Positions 45,420 through 54,368 of a DNA stretch of 64,000 nucleotides are shown here, one piece after another. Origin of the DNA: Candidatus Binatus soli (lineage in GTDB: Bacteria; Desulfobacterota; Binatia; Binatales; Binataceae); NCBI GenBank assembly GCA_002479255.1, contig DLMJ01000038.1, positions 9,290 through 73,289 on the forward strand, given 5' to 3'. The position numbers were made by a program, and so were the translations under genes. Every line of letters begins with the position of its first letter. The stretch's first letter is position 1. The notes under the pieces were generated by a model, which worked only from the letters and a program-made list of their open reading frames with translations, was not told the DNA's origin and did no database searches.

Positions 45420-45470
45420 ACAAAACAAACAGGCCCCGGACCGACGCGTAGGCGCGCCGGGTCCGAGGCC
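45420..45470 (-). terminator. Rho-independent terminator of the tad operon
   Basis: On the minus strand GGCCTCGGACC pairs with GGTCCGGGGCC (10 of 11 positions) around a GC-rich loop, and the sequence then runs into TGTTTGTTTTGTG. It lies 57 bases after the tadC stop. Confidence 0.75.
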
Positions 45471-45526
45471 CCCTGGGAGAGGCTAACTGGATTGCCTTCC
45501 GATCGCTGAAATCAGTCGGCCCGGGA

Positions 45527-46471
45527 TCATCCTGCGCCACCAGAGGAGAGCGTGTGGAGGACCGAGATCATTGCCGGTCCGACGATTACCGCGATCATCG
45601 CGGGCAATACGAAGAGGACCAGCGGGAACAGAATCTTAATCGATGCCTTCTGCGCGTCTTCCTCGGCATGTATCCGGCGACGCTGTCGCAATGCGTCCGA
45701 ACTGGAACGCAACGCAGGTCCGATCTGCGCGCCAAGTTGTTCACTCTGAACCAAGGTTGCGGCGAGCGGCTTGATATCATCAACCGCAGTCCGCTCGGCC
45801 AGCCCGCGCAACGCCTGTCCGAGCGACGCGCCCGCGGAGATATCGGTGGCGACCAGATTCAACTCGGTGCCGATTTCCTGACCATGACGTTCGCATTCCG
45901 TGCCGACGATTCGAATCGCCTCGAACAGTCCGAGGCCCGCTTCGACGCATACCACCAGCAGATCGAGCACGTCCGAGAGCTGCTTTGAGATGTTTTGCTG
46001 GCGCGTCCGCGCGCGCCGTCCCAGGTAGTAGGCGGGCAGGAAAATTCCGATCCCTGTGCCGCCGATTCCGAACAGCAGCGGCTGAGCCGTTGTGGCGTGA
46101 AGAATAAATCCGACCAACAGTCCCAAACCTCCGCATCCGATCGCCAGCAGCACACGGGTGACCTGATAGGTCTGCGGCGCGCTGGACTTCAGAAATCCCG
46201 CCTGCGCCAGAGTCTGCTGGAGCTTCTCCCCGGTGGGAGTATCCAGGTTCGGCGGTGGGATGCGCTTGGAGGCCCATCTGAAAAGCATGCGGAGCAGGTT
46301 GTCGTCCTGAAGGTCACCTTCGAGTGCGCCCTGCGAAGCCCGCATCTTGACCGCCAAATCCGCGAATCGTTCATCGACCGCCCGGCTCTGCGGCGAAATG
46401 GCGAGGTACAAGGCCGCGCACGCCGCGCCAGCCAGGAGAAAGACCGCTATGCCAACCATGAATGGACTCAT
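45527..46471 (-). CDS. tadC: Tad pilus inner-membrane platform protein TadC
   Basis: A 314-residue GspF-family membrane protein that forms, with TadB, the platform for Flp pilus assembly. An N-terminal membrane segment, a cytoplasmic domain, then VLDLLVVCVEAGLGLFEAIR and ADISAGASLGQALRGLAERT (the GspF core) are visible, and a C-terminal membrane helix (LFPLVLFVLPAMIAVIVGP). It overlaps tadB by one base. It is the last gene of the operon in view. Confidence 0.93.
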   Translation of the reverse strand: MSPFMVGIAVFLLAGAACAALYLAISPQSRAVDERFADLAVKMRASQGALEGDLQDDNLLRMLFRWASKRIPPPNLDTPTGEKLQQTLAQAGFLKSSAPQTYQVTRVLLAIGCGGLGLLVGFILHATTAQPLLFGIGGTGIGIFLPAYYLGRRARTRQQNISKQLSDVLDLLVVCVEAGLGLFEAIRIVGTECERHGQEIGTELNLVATDISAGASLGQALRGLAERTAVDDIKPLAATLVQSEQLGAQIGPALRSSSDALRQRRRIHAEEDAQKASIKILFPLVLFVLPAMIAVIVGPAMISVLHTLSSGGAG

Positions 46472-47418
46472 TAGTAGTTTACCCGCAGTAGTCGCCTGAT
46501 GCTCAGGATGGCGAGCACGTCCGCTACGATCGCGAATTTCAAAATCTTCTGACCCATCGGGTCATGAAACAATTGATCGGTGTAACCCGGCTGAATCAAG
46601 CTGAACACGCAGAGCACCGCGATTGGCAGGCAGCCGACGATGATGCCGCCGAAGCGCGATTGCGCGGTCAGCGCTGTGATCTGCATCCGCAAGCGCTGGC
46701 GGATTCGCACGATTTCGGATAGCCGCCCGACAATCTGAGCCAGGCTCGAGCCGACCTCCGTTTGCACGCGCACCGCGATGACCAGGAGTCGGAGGTCGTC
46801 CTCCGGAACTCGCTTGAGCATGTCTTCGAGCGCGCGCGGCAGCGGCAGTCCGATCCGGTTCTGCTCGAGCACGGTGCGGAATTCGCTGCCCAGCGGATCC
46901 GCGAACTCGCTGACCAGAACTTGCAGCGCGCGCTGCAGCGAATGTCCCGCCTCGAGCGACGATTTGATCAGGTCAAGCGCGAACGGCAGCTGGGCCGCAA
47001 AGGCCTTGAGACGCCGCTTCCTTCGGAATTGGATGTAGGCGAGGGGCAGGATGGCCATCACCAGCGCGCAACCCAGCGCGATCCACATGTCGTTGAACAA
47101 GAGATTGCCGCCGAACAATCCGGTGCCGAGCAGCAGCACCATGATCAGCAGCATGTCGGCGACCGTCATGTACAAGCCCGCCTGCCACATCATCTCTTCG
47201 AGTTTGCGCAGCAGGTCCAGTTCGTACAGCACACCCAGCAGCAGTCCCTGATCGGGCCGGCGCCTGCGCATGACATCGACCTGCAGATCGTCGGCGGGGC
47301 GCGTCAGACGTCGTGCCACCTCGCGCTGTTGCTCGGCTTCGCTGCCGCGACTGCTGGAGAATACCAGCACGCCCAGGAAGACGAGCAGGAATATGCCGCT
47401 AGCCATCAAAATATCCAT
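46471..47418 (-). CDS. tadB: Tad pilus inner-membrane platform protein TadB
   Basis: A 315-residue GspF-family paralogue of tadC. Core motifs are FALDLIKSSLEAGHSLQRAL, the acidic VPEDDLRLLVIAVRVQTEVG and LAQIVGRLSEIVRIRQRLR. Hydrophobic segments stand at the N-terminus, centre and C-terminus. It begins five bases after tadA ends. Confidence 0.93.
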   Translation of the reverse strand: MDILMASGIFLLVFLGVLVFSSSRGSEAEQQREVARRLTRPADDLQVDVMRRRRPDQGLLLGVLYELDLLRKLEEMMWQAGLYMTVADMLLIMVLLLGTGLFGGNLLFNDMWIALGCALVMAILPLAYIQFRRKRRLKAFAAQLPFALDLIKSSLEAGHSLQRALQVLVSEFADPLGSEFRTVLEQNRIGLPLPRALEDMLKRVPEDDLRLLVIAVRVQTEVGSSLAQIVGRLSEIVRIRQRLRMQITALTAQSRFGGIIVGCLPIAVLCVFSLIQPGYTDQLFHDPMGQKILKFAIVADVLAILSIRRLLRVNY

Positions 47419-47423
47419 AGTAT

Positions 47424-48794
47424 TTATCCGATTGTGCTGCGGAAAACCTTGGCGTCGAGTTTGTAACCCGCGGCCTCCAGCCGCTGCGAGTAGGTTGACC
47501 GAATCCCGGTGGGCGCGAACTGGCCGAGCACTTCTCCACCCGGCCCGATTCCCGTGCGCTTGAATTCGAACAGGTCCTGCATCATCACCATCTCACCCTC
47601 CATCCCGCTGATCTCGGAAACGCGCATCACTTTGCGCGAGCCGTCGGATAGCCGCGATACATGGATGATGATGTTGATCGCCGACGCGATTTGCTGGCGC
47701 ATCGCGCGCTGCGGAATCGACACTCCCGACAGCAGCATCATCATCTCCAGACGGCCCAAGCTGTCACGGGGAGTATTGGCGTGGATGGTGGCGATTGAGC
47801 CGTCATGGCCGGTCGACATCGCTTGCAACATGTCGAACACTTCATCGCCGCGGACCTCGCCGACGATTATGCGGTCCGGCCGCATACGCAACGAGTTTCT
47901 GACCAGGTCGCGCTGGGTGACTTCACCCTTGCCTTCGACGTTGGGCGGTCGCGTTTCGAGCCTGACCACATGCGGCTGCTGGAGGCTCAATTCGGCCGAG
48001 TCTTCGATCGTCACAATTCGCTCGTCGGCCGGAACGAACAGCGACATGCAGTTAAGCAGGGTCGTTTTACCCGAGCCGGTGCCGCCGCAAATCAGGACGT
48101 TGAGCCGCGCGCGCACGATGGTGCGCAGAAACTCGACCATCTCCGGCACCAGTGTCTTCTTCGCGATCAGATCGTCGATGTTGTAGCGCCTGCGACCGAA
48201 TCGGCGAATCGACAGCGCCGGGCCGTCGAGCGTCAGCGGCGGAATAATCGCGTTGATACGCGAACCGTCGGGCAGCCGCGCGTCAACCATCGGCGACGCT
48301 TCGTCCACCCGGCGTCCGACTTGCGACACGATTCGATCGATGATCAGCATCAGGTGCTGATCGTCCTGGAACTTGACGTCGGTGGCGTGAAGCTTGCCGC
48401 CTTTTTCGACGTAAACCTGGTTGTGCCCGTTGACCAGGATGTCGGTGATTTCATCATCCCACAAAAGCGGCTCCAACGGCCCGAGTCCCAACAGCTCGTT
48501 CTTGATCTCCTCGATGAGGTGAGTCTTGTCGACGTCGGTGAGCAGGCGTCCCTCGTCGTCCAGAATGGCGGAGATCGCCGCGGTGACTTTCTGCGCCGCG
48601 AGCGCCGGCTCGAGGCTTTCAAGCCGGGTAACGTCCAGCATCTCGAACAGCCGGTTGTGGACGGCAAGCTTGAGCTGCTGAAAACCCTCGGCCTGCACGT
48701 CTTTGACGGCGCGCTTTTGATTGCCTATCAGCGAGCGCTGAAAGGGCGCCGGCGTTGCGCTGTTCTGCTGGGAAATTCTCTCAACCAGCTTCAT
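47424..48794 (-). CDS. tadA: Tad pilus assembly ATPase TadA/CpaF
   Basis: A 456-residue secretion ATPase powering Flp pilus assembly. Walker A is LICGGTGSGKTTLLNCMS near residue 240. The Asp box SAELSLQQPHVVRLETRP, Walker B region RMRPDRIIVGEVRGDE and His-box STGHDGSIATIHANTP are all intact. The helical N-domain of about 120 residues is usual for CpaF. It lies between tadZ and tadB. Confidence 0.97.
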   Translation of the reverse strand: MKLVERISQQNSATPAPFQRSLIGNQKRAVKDVQAEGFQQLKLAVHNRLFEMLDVTRLESLEPALAAQKVTAAISAILDDEGRLLTDVDKTHLIEEIKNELLGLGPLEPLLWDDEITDILVNGHNQVYVEKGGKLHATDVKFQDDQHLMLIIDRIVSQVGRRVDEASPMVDARLPDGSRINAIIPPLTLDGPALSIRRFGRRRYNIDDLIAKKTLVPEMVEFLRTIVRARLNVLICGGTGSGKTTLLNCMSLFVPADERIVTIEDSAELSLQQPHVVRLETRPPNVEGKGEVTQRDLVRNSLRMRPDRIIVGEVRGDEVFDMLQAMSTGHDGSIATIHANTPRDSLGRLEMMMLLSGVSIPQRAMRQQIASAINIIIHVSRLSDGSRKVMRVSEISGMEGEMVMMQDLFEFKRTGIGPGGEVLGQFAPTGIRSTYSQRLEAAGYKLDAKVFRSTIG

Positions 48795-48803
48795 TCGGGT
48801 ACC

Positions 48804-50036
48804 TCAAGTGCGCGCGCCGATAACATTCAACAGGCGCGAGACCAATGAATTTGGGAAATTGCCGTCGCTGGCTTCGCTGCCCACCTCGAGCCGCCGCGCC
48901 AAGTCCTCGATGCTCTTGGCCAGCGGCGAGTTCGGCGCCACCTGCCACAAATCCTGTGCGCTCAACTGCACCCGCTCGAGAACTTTTTCATCGCGCGGAA
49001 TCCGCGTGTGAATCGGCTGCGCCAGCGTATGGCTGAGCTGCTCTTCACTGATCGGATGACCCGGCACGAAACGGCTCAGAATGAAGTTGGGTTCGACCCC
49101 CGGCAGCCCCAGCCGCCCCACCAGATCGACGAATCGCCACGCGCATCGTGCCGCACCGATCGACTGGTCGAGTAGGTAGAACAGACGACTCGAGCGCTCC
49201 CAGGCGGCGACCGTGTTTGCGTCGATATGCGTGCCGCAATCCACGATCACGAAGTCAAAAAGCTGGCGCGTCAGGTCGAGGATCGCACCGACCGTCGCGT
49301 CACTGACCAACTCGCTGTCCTCGATCCGCTTGGGCGCCGCGAGCAGGTAGATTCCCGACGCATGCTTGCTGAGCGCTGATTCGAGTTGAATCGAATCGAG
49401 CTTTCGCGTCCCCTCGGCGAGCGCCATGATCGTGCGCTCGGGTTCGAGATTCAGGAACACCGCCAACCCGCCGGTCTGCAGGTCGAGATCTATTACCGCA
49501 ACCCGCTTTTCGAACGCGTAGCGCAGTGCCAGGGCGAGGTTCGCCGCCAGGCTCGTCACTCCAGTGCCGCCTATCAGGCTCACCAGCGAAACGATCATGC
49601 CGCCGCCGTTGTGAACGTTGTGAACTTCTTCGCGCCGGCGGGTCTCGCTTATCTTGAGCAGTGCGCGGGTCGCGTCTCCGGGATCCAGTGGCAGGAACAG
49701 AAGCTCATCGGCTCCGGCCCTCAGTACCCGCTTCATCAGGTCCGGCGAACGATCGTGCAGCAGCGCAAAAAGAGCCGGGCGGGGCTCCTGCCCCGCCTGC
49801 GCGTTCAGATAACTCAGAGAGAGTTCGTTGTTGCCGTTGAACACCACCATCGTGACGTCGATGGTGGTGTCGGGAGCGGCGTCCAGATCCGGTTCGAGTT
49901 CCAGGATGTTCAGCACCGGGTCGCCCAAGGCGGCGAGGGCATCCCTGACTTCTGCGCGATGGTCCGCGCTTCCGCCAACTAATTGGACTTTCAGCTCGCC
50001 ATGCCGTCCGTCACTTTTTTTACCGAGCGTTGACAC
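48804..50036 (-). CDS. tadZ: Tad pilus localisation protein CpaE/TadZ
   Basis: A 410-residue protein with an N-terminal receiver-like domain (VQLVGGSADHRAEVRDALAA) and a C-terminal ParA/MinD-like domain (IVSLVSLIGGTGVTSLAANL; VAVIDLDLQTGGLAVFLNLE). The usual KGGxGKT is replaced by IGGTGVT, so both signature lysines are lost. TadZ proteins often have atypical motifs and act in pole localisation. GTG 50036 is chosen because AGGGAG lies upstream; a GTG 21 bases earlier is possible. Confidence 0.92.
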   Translation of the reverse strand: MSTLGKKSDGRHGELKVQLVGGSADHRAEVRDALAALGDPVLNILELEPDLDAAPDTTIDVTMVVFNGNNELSLSYLNAQAGQEPRPALFALLHDRSPDLMKRVLRAGADELLFLPLDPGDATRALLKISETRRREEVHNVHNGGGMIVSLVSLIGGTGVTSLAANLALALRYAFEKRVAVIDLDLQTGGLAVFLNLEPERTIMALAEGTRKLDSIQLESALSKHASGIYLLAAPKRIEDSELVSDATVGAILDLTRQLFDFVIVDCGTHIDANTVAAWERSSRLFYLLDQSIGAARCAWRFVDLVGRLGLPGVEPNFILSRFVPGHPISEEQLSHTLAQPIHTRIPRDEKVLERVQLSAQDLWQVAPNSPLAKSIEDLARRLEVGSEASDGNFPNSLVSRLLNVIGART

Positions 50037-50113
50037 TTCACACTCTCCCTGCTTCACGTATGCCGTGTCGTATCATGCACTAAATACTCGGTTATGTCTT
50101 GTCCTCCGTCGAA

Positions 50114-51979
50114 CTAGAATCTCGGGCGCGACGCGTCAGGCTGCGCCAGACGACGGGTCTCGATCTGTTCATGCGTCAGCTCAGGCACGTAAGTCGGGTT
50201 GTAAACCGAGGCGCCATTGGGCAGCGGACGCACGATTTGCGGCGTTACGCTTATGATCAGGTCCGTTTCGGTGTTGTTATAGCTGGTGTTGCGGAATAGT
50301 CCGCCGAGATACGGGATGTCACCGAGGTACGGGACTTTTTGAACCTCGGTCGTCTTTTGGTGCAGGATGAGGCCCGCGATGATCAGCGTCTGATTGTCCT
50401 TGAGCTGTACCATTGTTTCCGCGCGCCGAGTCACGAATGCCGGTATGGTGAAGCCGAACATCGACACGCCTTGGGCGTAATCGGGCTGCGATACTTCAGG
50501 CTTCACCAGCAGCTCGATATCATCGCAGCCGACGACGGTCGGAACGAATTCAACCGAGGTGCCGTATTGCTTGAAGACGATCGAGGTATTCAGCGCCTGG
50601 GCGATGACGATGGGAATTTCGCCACCCGACAGGAACTTTGCCTCTTCACCGGAATTAGCCAGCAGTTGCGGCTGGGCGAGAAGCTTCGCGAGGTTGTGCT
50701 GCTCGAGGAACTGGAAGAATCCCTGCAGCTGGTAGTTCTTGTTCCCCGCCGCCAAGCCATAAGTAAGCGACGACGACACCAGCATCCCGATCAAGTTTCC
50801 ACCCAGCGGCAGCGATTGGGGCTGTATATTGGGAACGCTCGCGGTCGCCGACGGGGAAAACGGCGTCCCTACTGCGCCCGGCAATGAGACCAGCGATATC
50901 CCCGCACGGGTGAGCGCGGCCGACAGGTTGGTGCCCTGGTTCTCGATGGCGGTGCGGTCCAGTTCCGCCACCATCGTGTCGAGCAACACCTGCTCCTTGC
51001 CGTTGGGATCGATTCGCACCGTGCGTTCGTTGTATTGGCCTTGTTGGTCCCAGATCGCCAGAGTCGTGAAGCCCGGCGTATGGCCTATCAGGTTGATCTG
51101 GAACGGATTGATCACCTGGACATCGGCAACAGCAGTATCGGCGACCGACACGCGGCGCAGCCGGGTCGCAAAGTCGATAACTCTCGACGACCCCGTCTGG
51201 AGCTGCACTATGTCGTCGGGCAGATAATGGCGTCCACCTGAAATCGCGCCCGAGTGCAATTCGCCGCAACTTAGACCGATCGACGGGTCGCTCCGATACC
51301 GCTGGTTCGACAGTGCCGCCGAAGCCGTCTGACCGGAGGGCGCCTGAGGTCGCGGAGGGTACGAAGCAGCCGGAACCGACGGAGCGAAATCGAAGGTCGA
51401 CGAATTAACAGCAGCCGGCGCAGGTGCGCCTGGCGATGCGGCTGCGACTGATGCCGAGCTGATCACGGTTGTGGCTGTTCCTGCAGATGAGGATGAAGAC
51501 GAGGAAAATGACGAAGGCGGATTCACCGGGCCAGCGCCCGCATCAAGCTTCACGACTGCCGGAGCCGCACTGCCCGAGGACTTGCCGGAGCCCGCGATTG
51601 GCGCCGGACTGGTGCCAGGATGATTGATGTCGAAGGCGCTGCCGACCGATCTGACCCTAACGTCATAGTTGACTTGGCCATCCGCCGTCTTGACCGAAAT
51701 GTTCCATTCTCCTGCTTCCGCGCCCAGCAGGACGACTCTGCCCGGCTCCTCGTTATGCACGATCAGCGCGTGGGGATTCGCGATCACCTTCACCGCTGGA
51801 ACCTCGCCGGGGCTGACGTTGTTGATTATGTAGCTCTCGCCCGCGTTCAGGGCGACAGACATTTCCGCGCCGCCGCTATCGGCGGCAAGCAGCAGGCCGG
51901 GCTGAAGCATGAGCATGCTGATCGCTGCAGCCAGCCACGGAAGCAGTCCATATCCTCGTTGAGCTTTCATCTTCTTCAC
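50114..51979 (-). CDS. cpaC: Tad/type II secretion outer-membrane secretin CpaC/RcpA
   Basis: A 621-residue outer-membrane channel. A signal peptide (LLPWLAAAISMLML to LLAADS) is followed by a pilus-N domain, a long Ser/Ala/Pro-rich linker (residues about 130-230) and a second pilus-N domain (QTGSSRVIDFATRLRRVSVA). The secretin core comes last (KFLSGGEIPIVIAQ, TSVEFVPTVVGCDDIELLV, VQLKDNQTLIIAGL, DIPYLGGLF). The linker is longer than usual. The order flp-cpaB-cpaC-cpaE-tadA is typical of Tad loci. Confidence 0.95.
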   Translation of the reverse strand: MKKMKAQRGYGLLPWLAAAISMLMLQPGLLLAADSGGAEMSVALNAGESYIINNVSPGEVPAVKVIANPHALIVHNEEPGRVVLLGAEAGEWNISVKTADGQVNYDVRVRSVGSAFDINHPGTSPAPIAGSGKSSGSAAPAVVKLDAGAGPVNPPSSFSSSSSSSAGTATTVISSASVAAASPGAPAPAAVNSSTFDFAPSVPAASYPPRPQAPSGQTASAALSNQRYRSDPSIGLSCGELHSGAISGGRHYLPDDIVQLQTGSSRVIDFATRLRRVSVADTAVADVQVINPFQINLIGHTPGFTTLAIWDQQGQYNERTVRIDPNGKEQVLLDTMVAELDRTAIENQGTNLSAALTRAGISLVSLPGAVGTPFSPSATASVPNIQPQSLPLGGNLIGMLVSSSLTYGLAAGNKNYQLQGFFQFLEQHNLAKLLAQPQLLANSGEEAKFLSGGEIPIVIAQALNTSIVFKQYGTSVEFVPTVVGCDDIELLVKPEVSQPDYAQGVSMFGFTIPAFVTRRAETMVQLKDNQTLIIAGLILHQKTTEVQKVPYLGDIPYLGGLFRNTSYNNTETDLIISVTPQIVRPLPNGASVYNPTYVPELTHEQIETRRLAQPDASRPRF

Positions 51980-52000
51980 CTTGGCTTCTTCGCGGCTTGC

Positions 52001-53107
52001 TTATGGTATGTCGATTGTTTTGGGCGTCGGCACGTGATCCGCCGTCGCGTTGATGGGCGCCCCGGCCGGCGCAATGCCGCGGTTCACGGGCGCCGCCACG
52101 AGGTCGTGATGATCGGGTTCAGGAGGGCTCGCCACCGTCGTTGAGGATGCCGCAGGGGCGCCCGCGTCGGTGTCGTCGTTATCAGAAAACTGCGCCGCAT
52201 CGGCGTGCGTATGGCTCGTCGACTTCTTTGCACCCTCGCTGTTCGCCGCCGCTTCATTCACAAACGAGACTGACTCGGACGACTTGCCGTTGCGAAGAAT
52301 CTCGATCTCGACCTGCTTCTTGGCCGGGCGCGGCGCCGCGATCTCATGATGAGGCTCAGGCTGCACAGCCACCACCGGAACCTCAGGCGCCAGGCTGTAG
52401 GCCCGCAGCATCTGAGCAACGTCGCTGCCGTTGGTCAGAACGATTTTGTTATCATTGTAATTGCGCATCGCCAGACGCAGCGTTCCCGAGTGGCTCGCCA
52501 ACGCCAGGCGCTCGGCCTCCTGCGGCGTGACCAGCAGCGTGACGACCTTCACTACCGTTGGCTCGTCCTTTTTCTGCTCGATTTCCTGCGCTACGGCGAG
52601 AACTTCGACGTTCTGCAGAATTACTTTTGAGAACGCCCTTGGGGTGCCTTCGCCGCCTTGGGTCGCGACCAGCACGTCCACCCGGGTATGCGGCAGCACG
52701 AAGCCCGCGACGTCGCTGACTTCATCCACCGGGACCGACACGGCGCGCATCCCGAACGGAATCAACAACGGCATCACACCCGCCGTCTTCTCCCCGGTGA
52801 ACAGCTTGGACCGCACCACCGGCTCGTTAGCTACCAACGAGTTCTTCACGTAGCTGCCGATGACCTGTTTGGGATCGGTGTATGCGCCCTCCGGAAGACT
52901 GTCAGCCGACCAGCGCGCCATCTTTACTTCGCCCAGCTCGATTTTTGTGCCGAGCGGAAGATCGTACGCCGAGACCACCACCTCTACGTTATGCGCCATC
53001 GCCTGCTGTACTTCGGCTTCTCTCCGTTTCAAGGCGGAGTACACCATTACCGAAGCCAGCATCGCCGCCAGTCCCGCCAGTAAGACGAATACCATCGGTC
53101 GTCTCAT
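52001..53107 (-). CDS. cpaB: Flp pilus assembly protein CpaB/RcpC
   Basis: A 368-residue periplasmic protein with one N-terminal membrane anchor (VFVLLAGLAAMLASVMVYSA). A SAF domain follows (VVVSAYDLPLGTKIELGEVK and SYVKNSLVANEPVVRSKLF), then an RcpC-type domain (GMRAVSVPVDEVSDVAGFVL, VTLLVTPQEAERLALA). The last 110 residues are a low-complexity polar tail. It is thought to support the secretin. It lies 21 bases before cpaC. Confidence 0.93.
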   Translation of the reverse strand: MRRPMVFVLLAGLAAMLASVMVYSALKRREAEVQQAMAHNVEVVVSAYDLPLGTKIELGEVKMARWSADSLPEGAYTDPKQVIGSYVKNSLVANEPVVRSKLFTGEKTAGVMPLLIPFGMRAVSVPVDEVSDVAGFVLPHTRVDVLVATQGGEGTPRAFSKVILQNVEVLAVAQEIEQKKDEPTVVKVVTLLVTPQEAERLALASHSGTLRLAMRNYNDNKIVLTNGSDVAQMLRAYSLAPEVPVVAVQPEPHHEIAAPRPAKKQVEIEILRNGKSSESVSFVNEAAANSEGAKKSTSHTHADAAQFSDNDDTDAGAPAASSTTVASPPEPDHHDLVAAPVNRGIAPAGAPINATADHVPTPKTIDIP

Positions 53108-53357
53108 ATCGCCTCTTCCCCCCGGCCGCTTCGTGGCTGACCGGCTATCTTCAAATAGTTAAACATACCGTCATTTTGTTATTCTATCATGGCCAGTTCA
53201 AGTACTGGTCAGGATGGCGGGGAAACTAACGATTAAATGTGAATGCGAGCCGGGAGTAGTCCCAGCTTTGTTGCAGATAGTCAGAACAATGCTCTTACGG
53301 CGTGTAATTGAATCCACCGCCACGACAGGTACCCCCAAAATAGCCGCGGGTCGCTGA

Positions 53358-53492
53358 CTATACGAGAGGACCCACGCGGTTGACTAATGTCGAGACGATA
53401 TTACCCGCATTCTGAATTAGAGCAATACATACTGCGCCGCTCGCTGCGAGTATTATTGCGTACTCGGTCATAATCTGACCACCCGAACTTAC
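53358..53492 (-). pseudogene. Decayed second Flp pilin
   Basis: On the minus strand the frame reads GGQIMTEYAIILAASGAV, then CIALIQNAGNIVSTLV and a stop. This parallels the intact pilin downstream of its cleavage glycine (GQTMTEYALILAAVAVVV). Upstream a TAA stands seven codons before the first methionine, so the basic leader peptide is lost. Only the M of MTEY remains as a start. Without its leader it cannot be a normal prepilin substrate. Confidence 0.7.
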
Positions 53493-53567
53493 TTATTGTC
53501 CGGTAAACCCGCTTCTGCTGGCTCATTGACTTCCCCTCCCAGGGTTGTCGTCTTTTCTGAAGTCGTC

Positions 53568-53606
53568 TCTCTTAGCGGGGCCTGTGTTGGAGCCCCCGCT
53601 AAAAGA
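53568..53606 (-). promoter_or_regulatory. Stem-loop between flp and cpaB
   Basis: On the transcribed minus strand TCTTTTAGCGGGG pairs with CCCCGCTAAGAGA, a 13-pair stem with one G-U pair and a 13-base loop. No U-tail follows. It and the next hairpin may set the ratio of pilin to assembly-gene mRNA. Confidence 0.5.
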
Positions 53607-53662
53607 CCACGGCTCCCGACGACCGTCAGGCCATCGACGGCTACAGTTCTGATTTTTTATGT

Positions 53663-53692
53663 GGGGTGGCGGATGGGTTAGTCCGCCACCCC
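53663..53692 (-). promoter_or_regulatory. Strong stem-loop just after flp
   Basis: GGGGTGGCGGA pairs perfectly with TCCGCCACCCC around an 8-base loop, 20 bases after the flp stop. The tail on the minus strand is A-rich, not U-rich. An mRNA-stabilising or attenuating role is more likely than clean termination. Confidence 0.6.
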
Positions 53693-53711
53693 GGAATTTC
53701 ACCCTTCTCGA

Positions 53712-53882
53712 TTAGAGTTGGGCGTCCACGCTGGTCAGCACGCTCTTGATGGTCGTTCCCATGGTCTGGTAGCCGAGGAACACCACAACCGCGACTGCGG
53801 CGAGGATCAAAGCGTATTCCGTCATCGTCTGGCCGCGCTGATACTCGCGCGCTGCCACAAACATCCTCGTAATCATATCCAT
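53712..53882 (-). CDS. flp: Flp-family type IVb pilin
   Basis: A 56-residue prepilin. The basic leader (MITRMFVAAREYQR) ends in the cleavage glycine, followed by QTMTEYALILAAVAVVVFLG, the conserved EY motif and hydrophobic helix. The short C-terminus is polar (TTIKSVLTSVDAQL). GGAGGA precedes the ATG by nine bases. It is the first gene of the tad operon. The 486 bases upstream (53883-54368) are AT-rich and hold no gene I can support. Confidence 0.95.
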   Translation of the reverse strand: MDMITRMFVAAREYQRGQTMTEYALILAAVAVVVFLGYQTMGTTIKSVLTSVDAQL

Positions 53883-54277
53883 TTTCCCGTGTCCTCCTTC
53901 TGTTACTTGTTGGCCGAAATTGGCATTATCCCCATTAATCAACCTGACTCCGTTCAACCTTCTGCCGCAGCCCAACGGCGCCAGCTTGTCTCGATTCCTT
54001 CTTCCCCGTGGAAGAAAATCCTCGCTTGCGGCAACTTTCACTGGCGCCAGAGCGAGACTAAGGTAGAGCATCTCTCGTGCCATTTTAATCTATTCAGCAA
54101 CCTGTTGGACTTTTTTGTTTCATGCACGGTTACCATACGCTAATACGCGCAGTGATGCAACTACCAGTTGCCAAGCTGCAACAGATTATGGTCTAAAGAG
54201 CGCATCATTGGAGATTTAAAACAGTCAAAGAGGTTTGAGCTAAACATGAACTAGCTAAGCGAGAGAAACCAACGGAT

Positions 54278-54303
54278 GGTGGTCGGTCTCGAATCCAACC
54301 ACC
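54278..54303 (-). terminator. Hairpin after the DUF192 gene
   Basis: On the minus strand GGTGGTTGG pairs with CCGACCACC (eight Watson-Crick pairs plus one wobble) around an 8-base loop, 66 bases past the DUF192 stop. The following sequence is only modestly T-rich, so termination is possible but not certain. Confidence 0.4.
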
Positions 54304-54368
54304 AAATAGTGTGTATCACATTCCGAATGGGGATAGCTTGGCGGGTTCTGCGAGATAGCCTCGTGGCT

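Noticed and set aside
53500..53700. Possible c-di-GMP riboswitch before the pilus assembly genes
   Set aside because: The conserved GEMM core sequences are absent; only two hairpins remain.
54271..54303. tRNA-like 3' end (TCGAATCC followed by ACCACC)
   Set aside because: No acceptor, D or anticodon arms can be built upstream; it is a plain hairpin.
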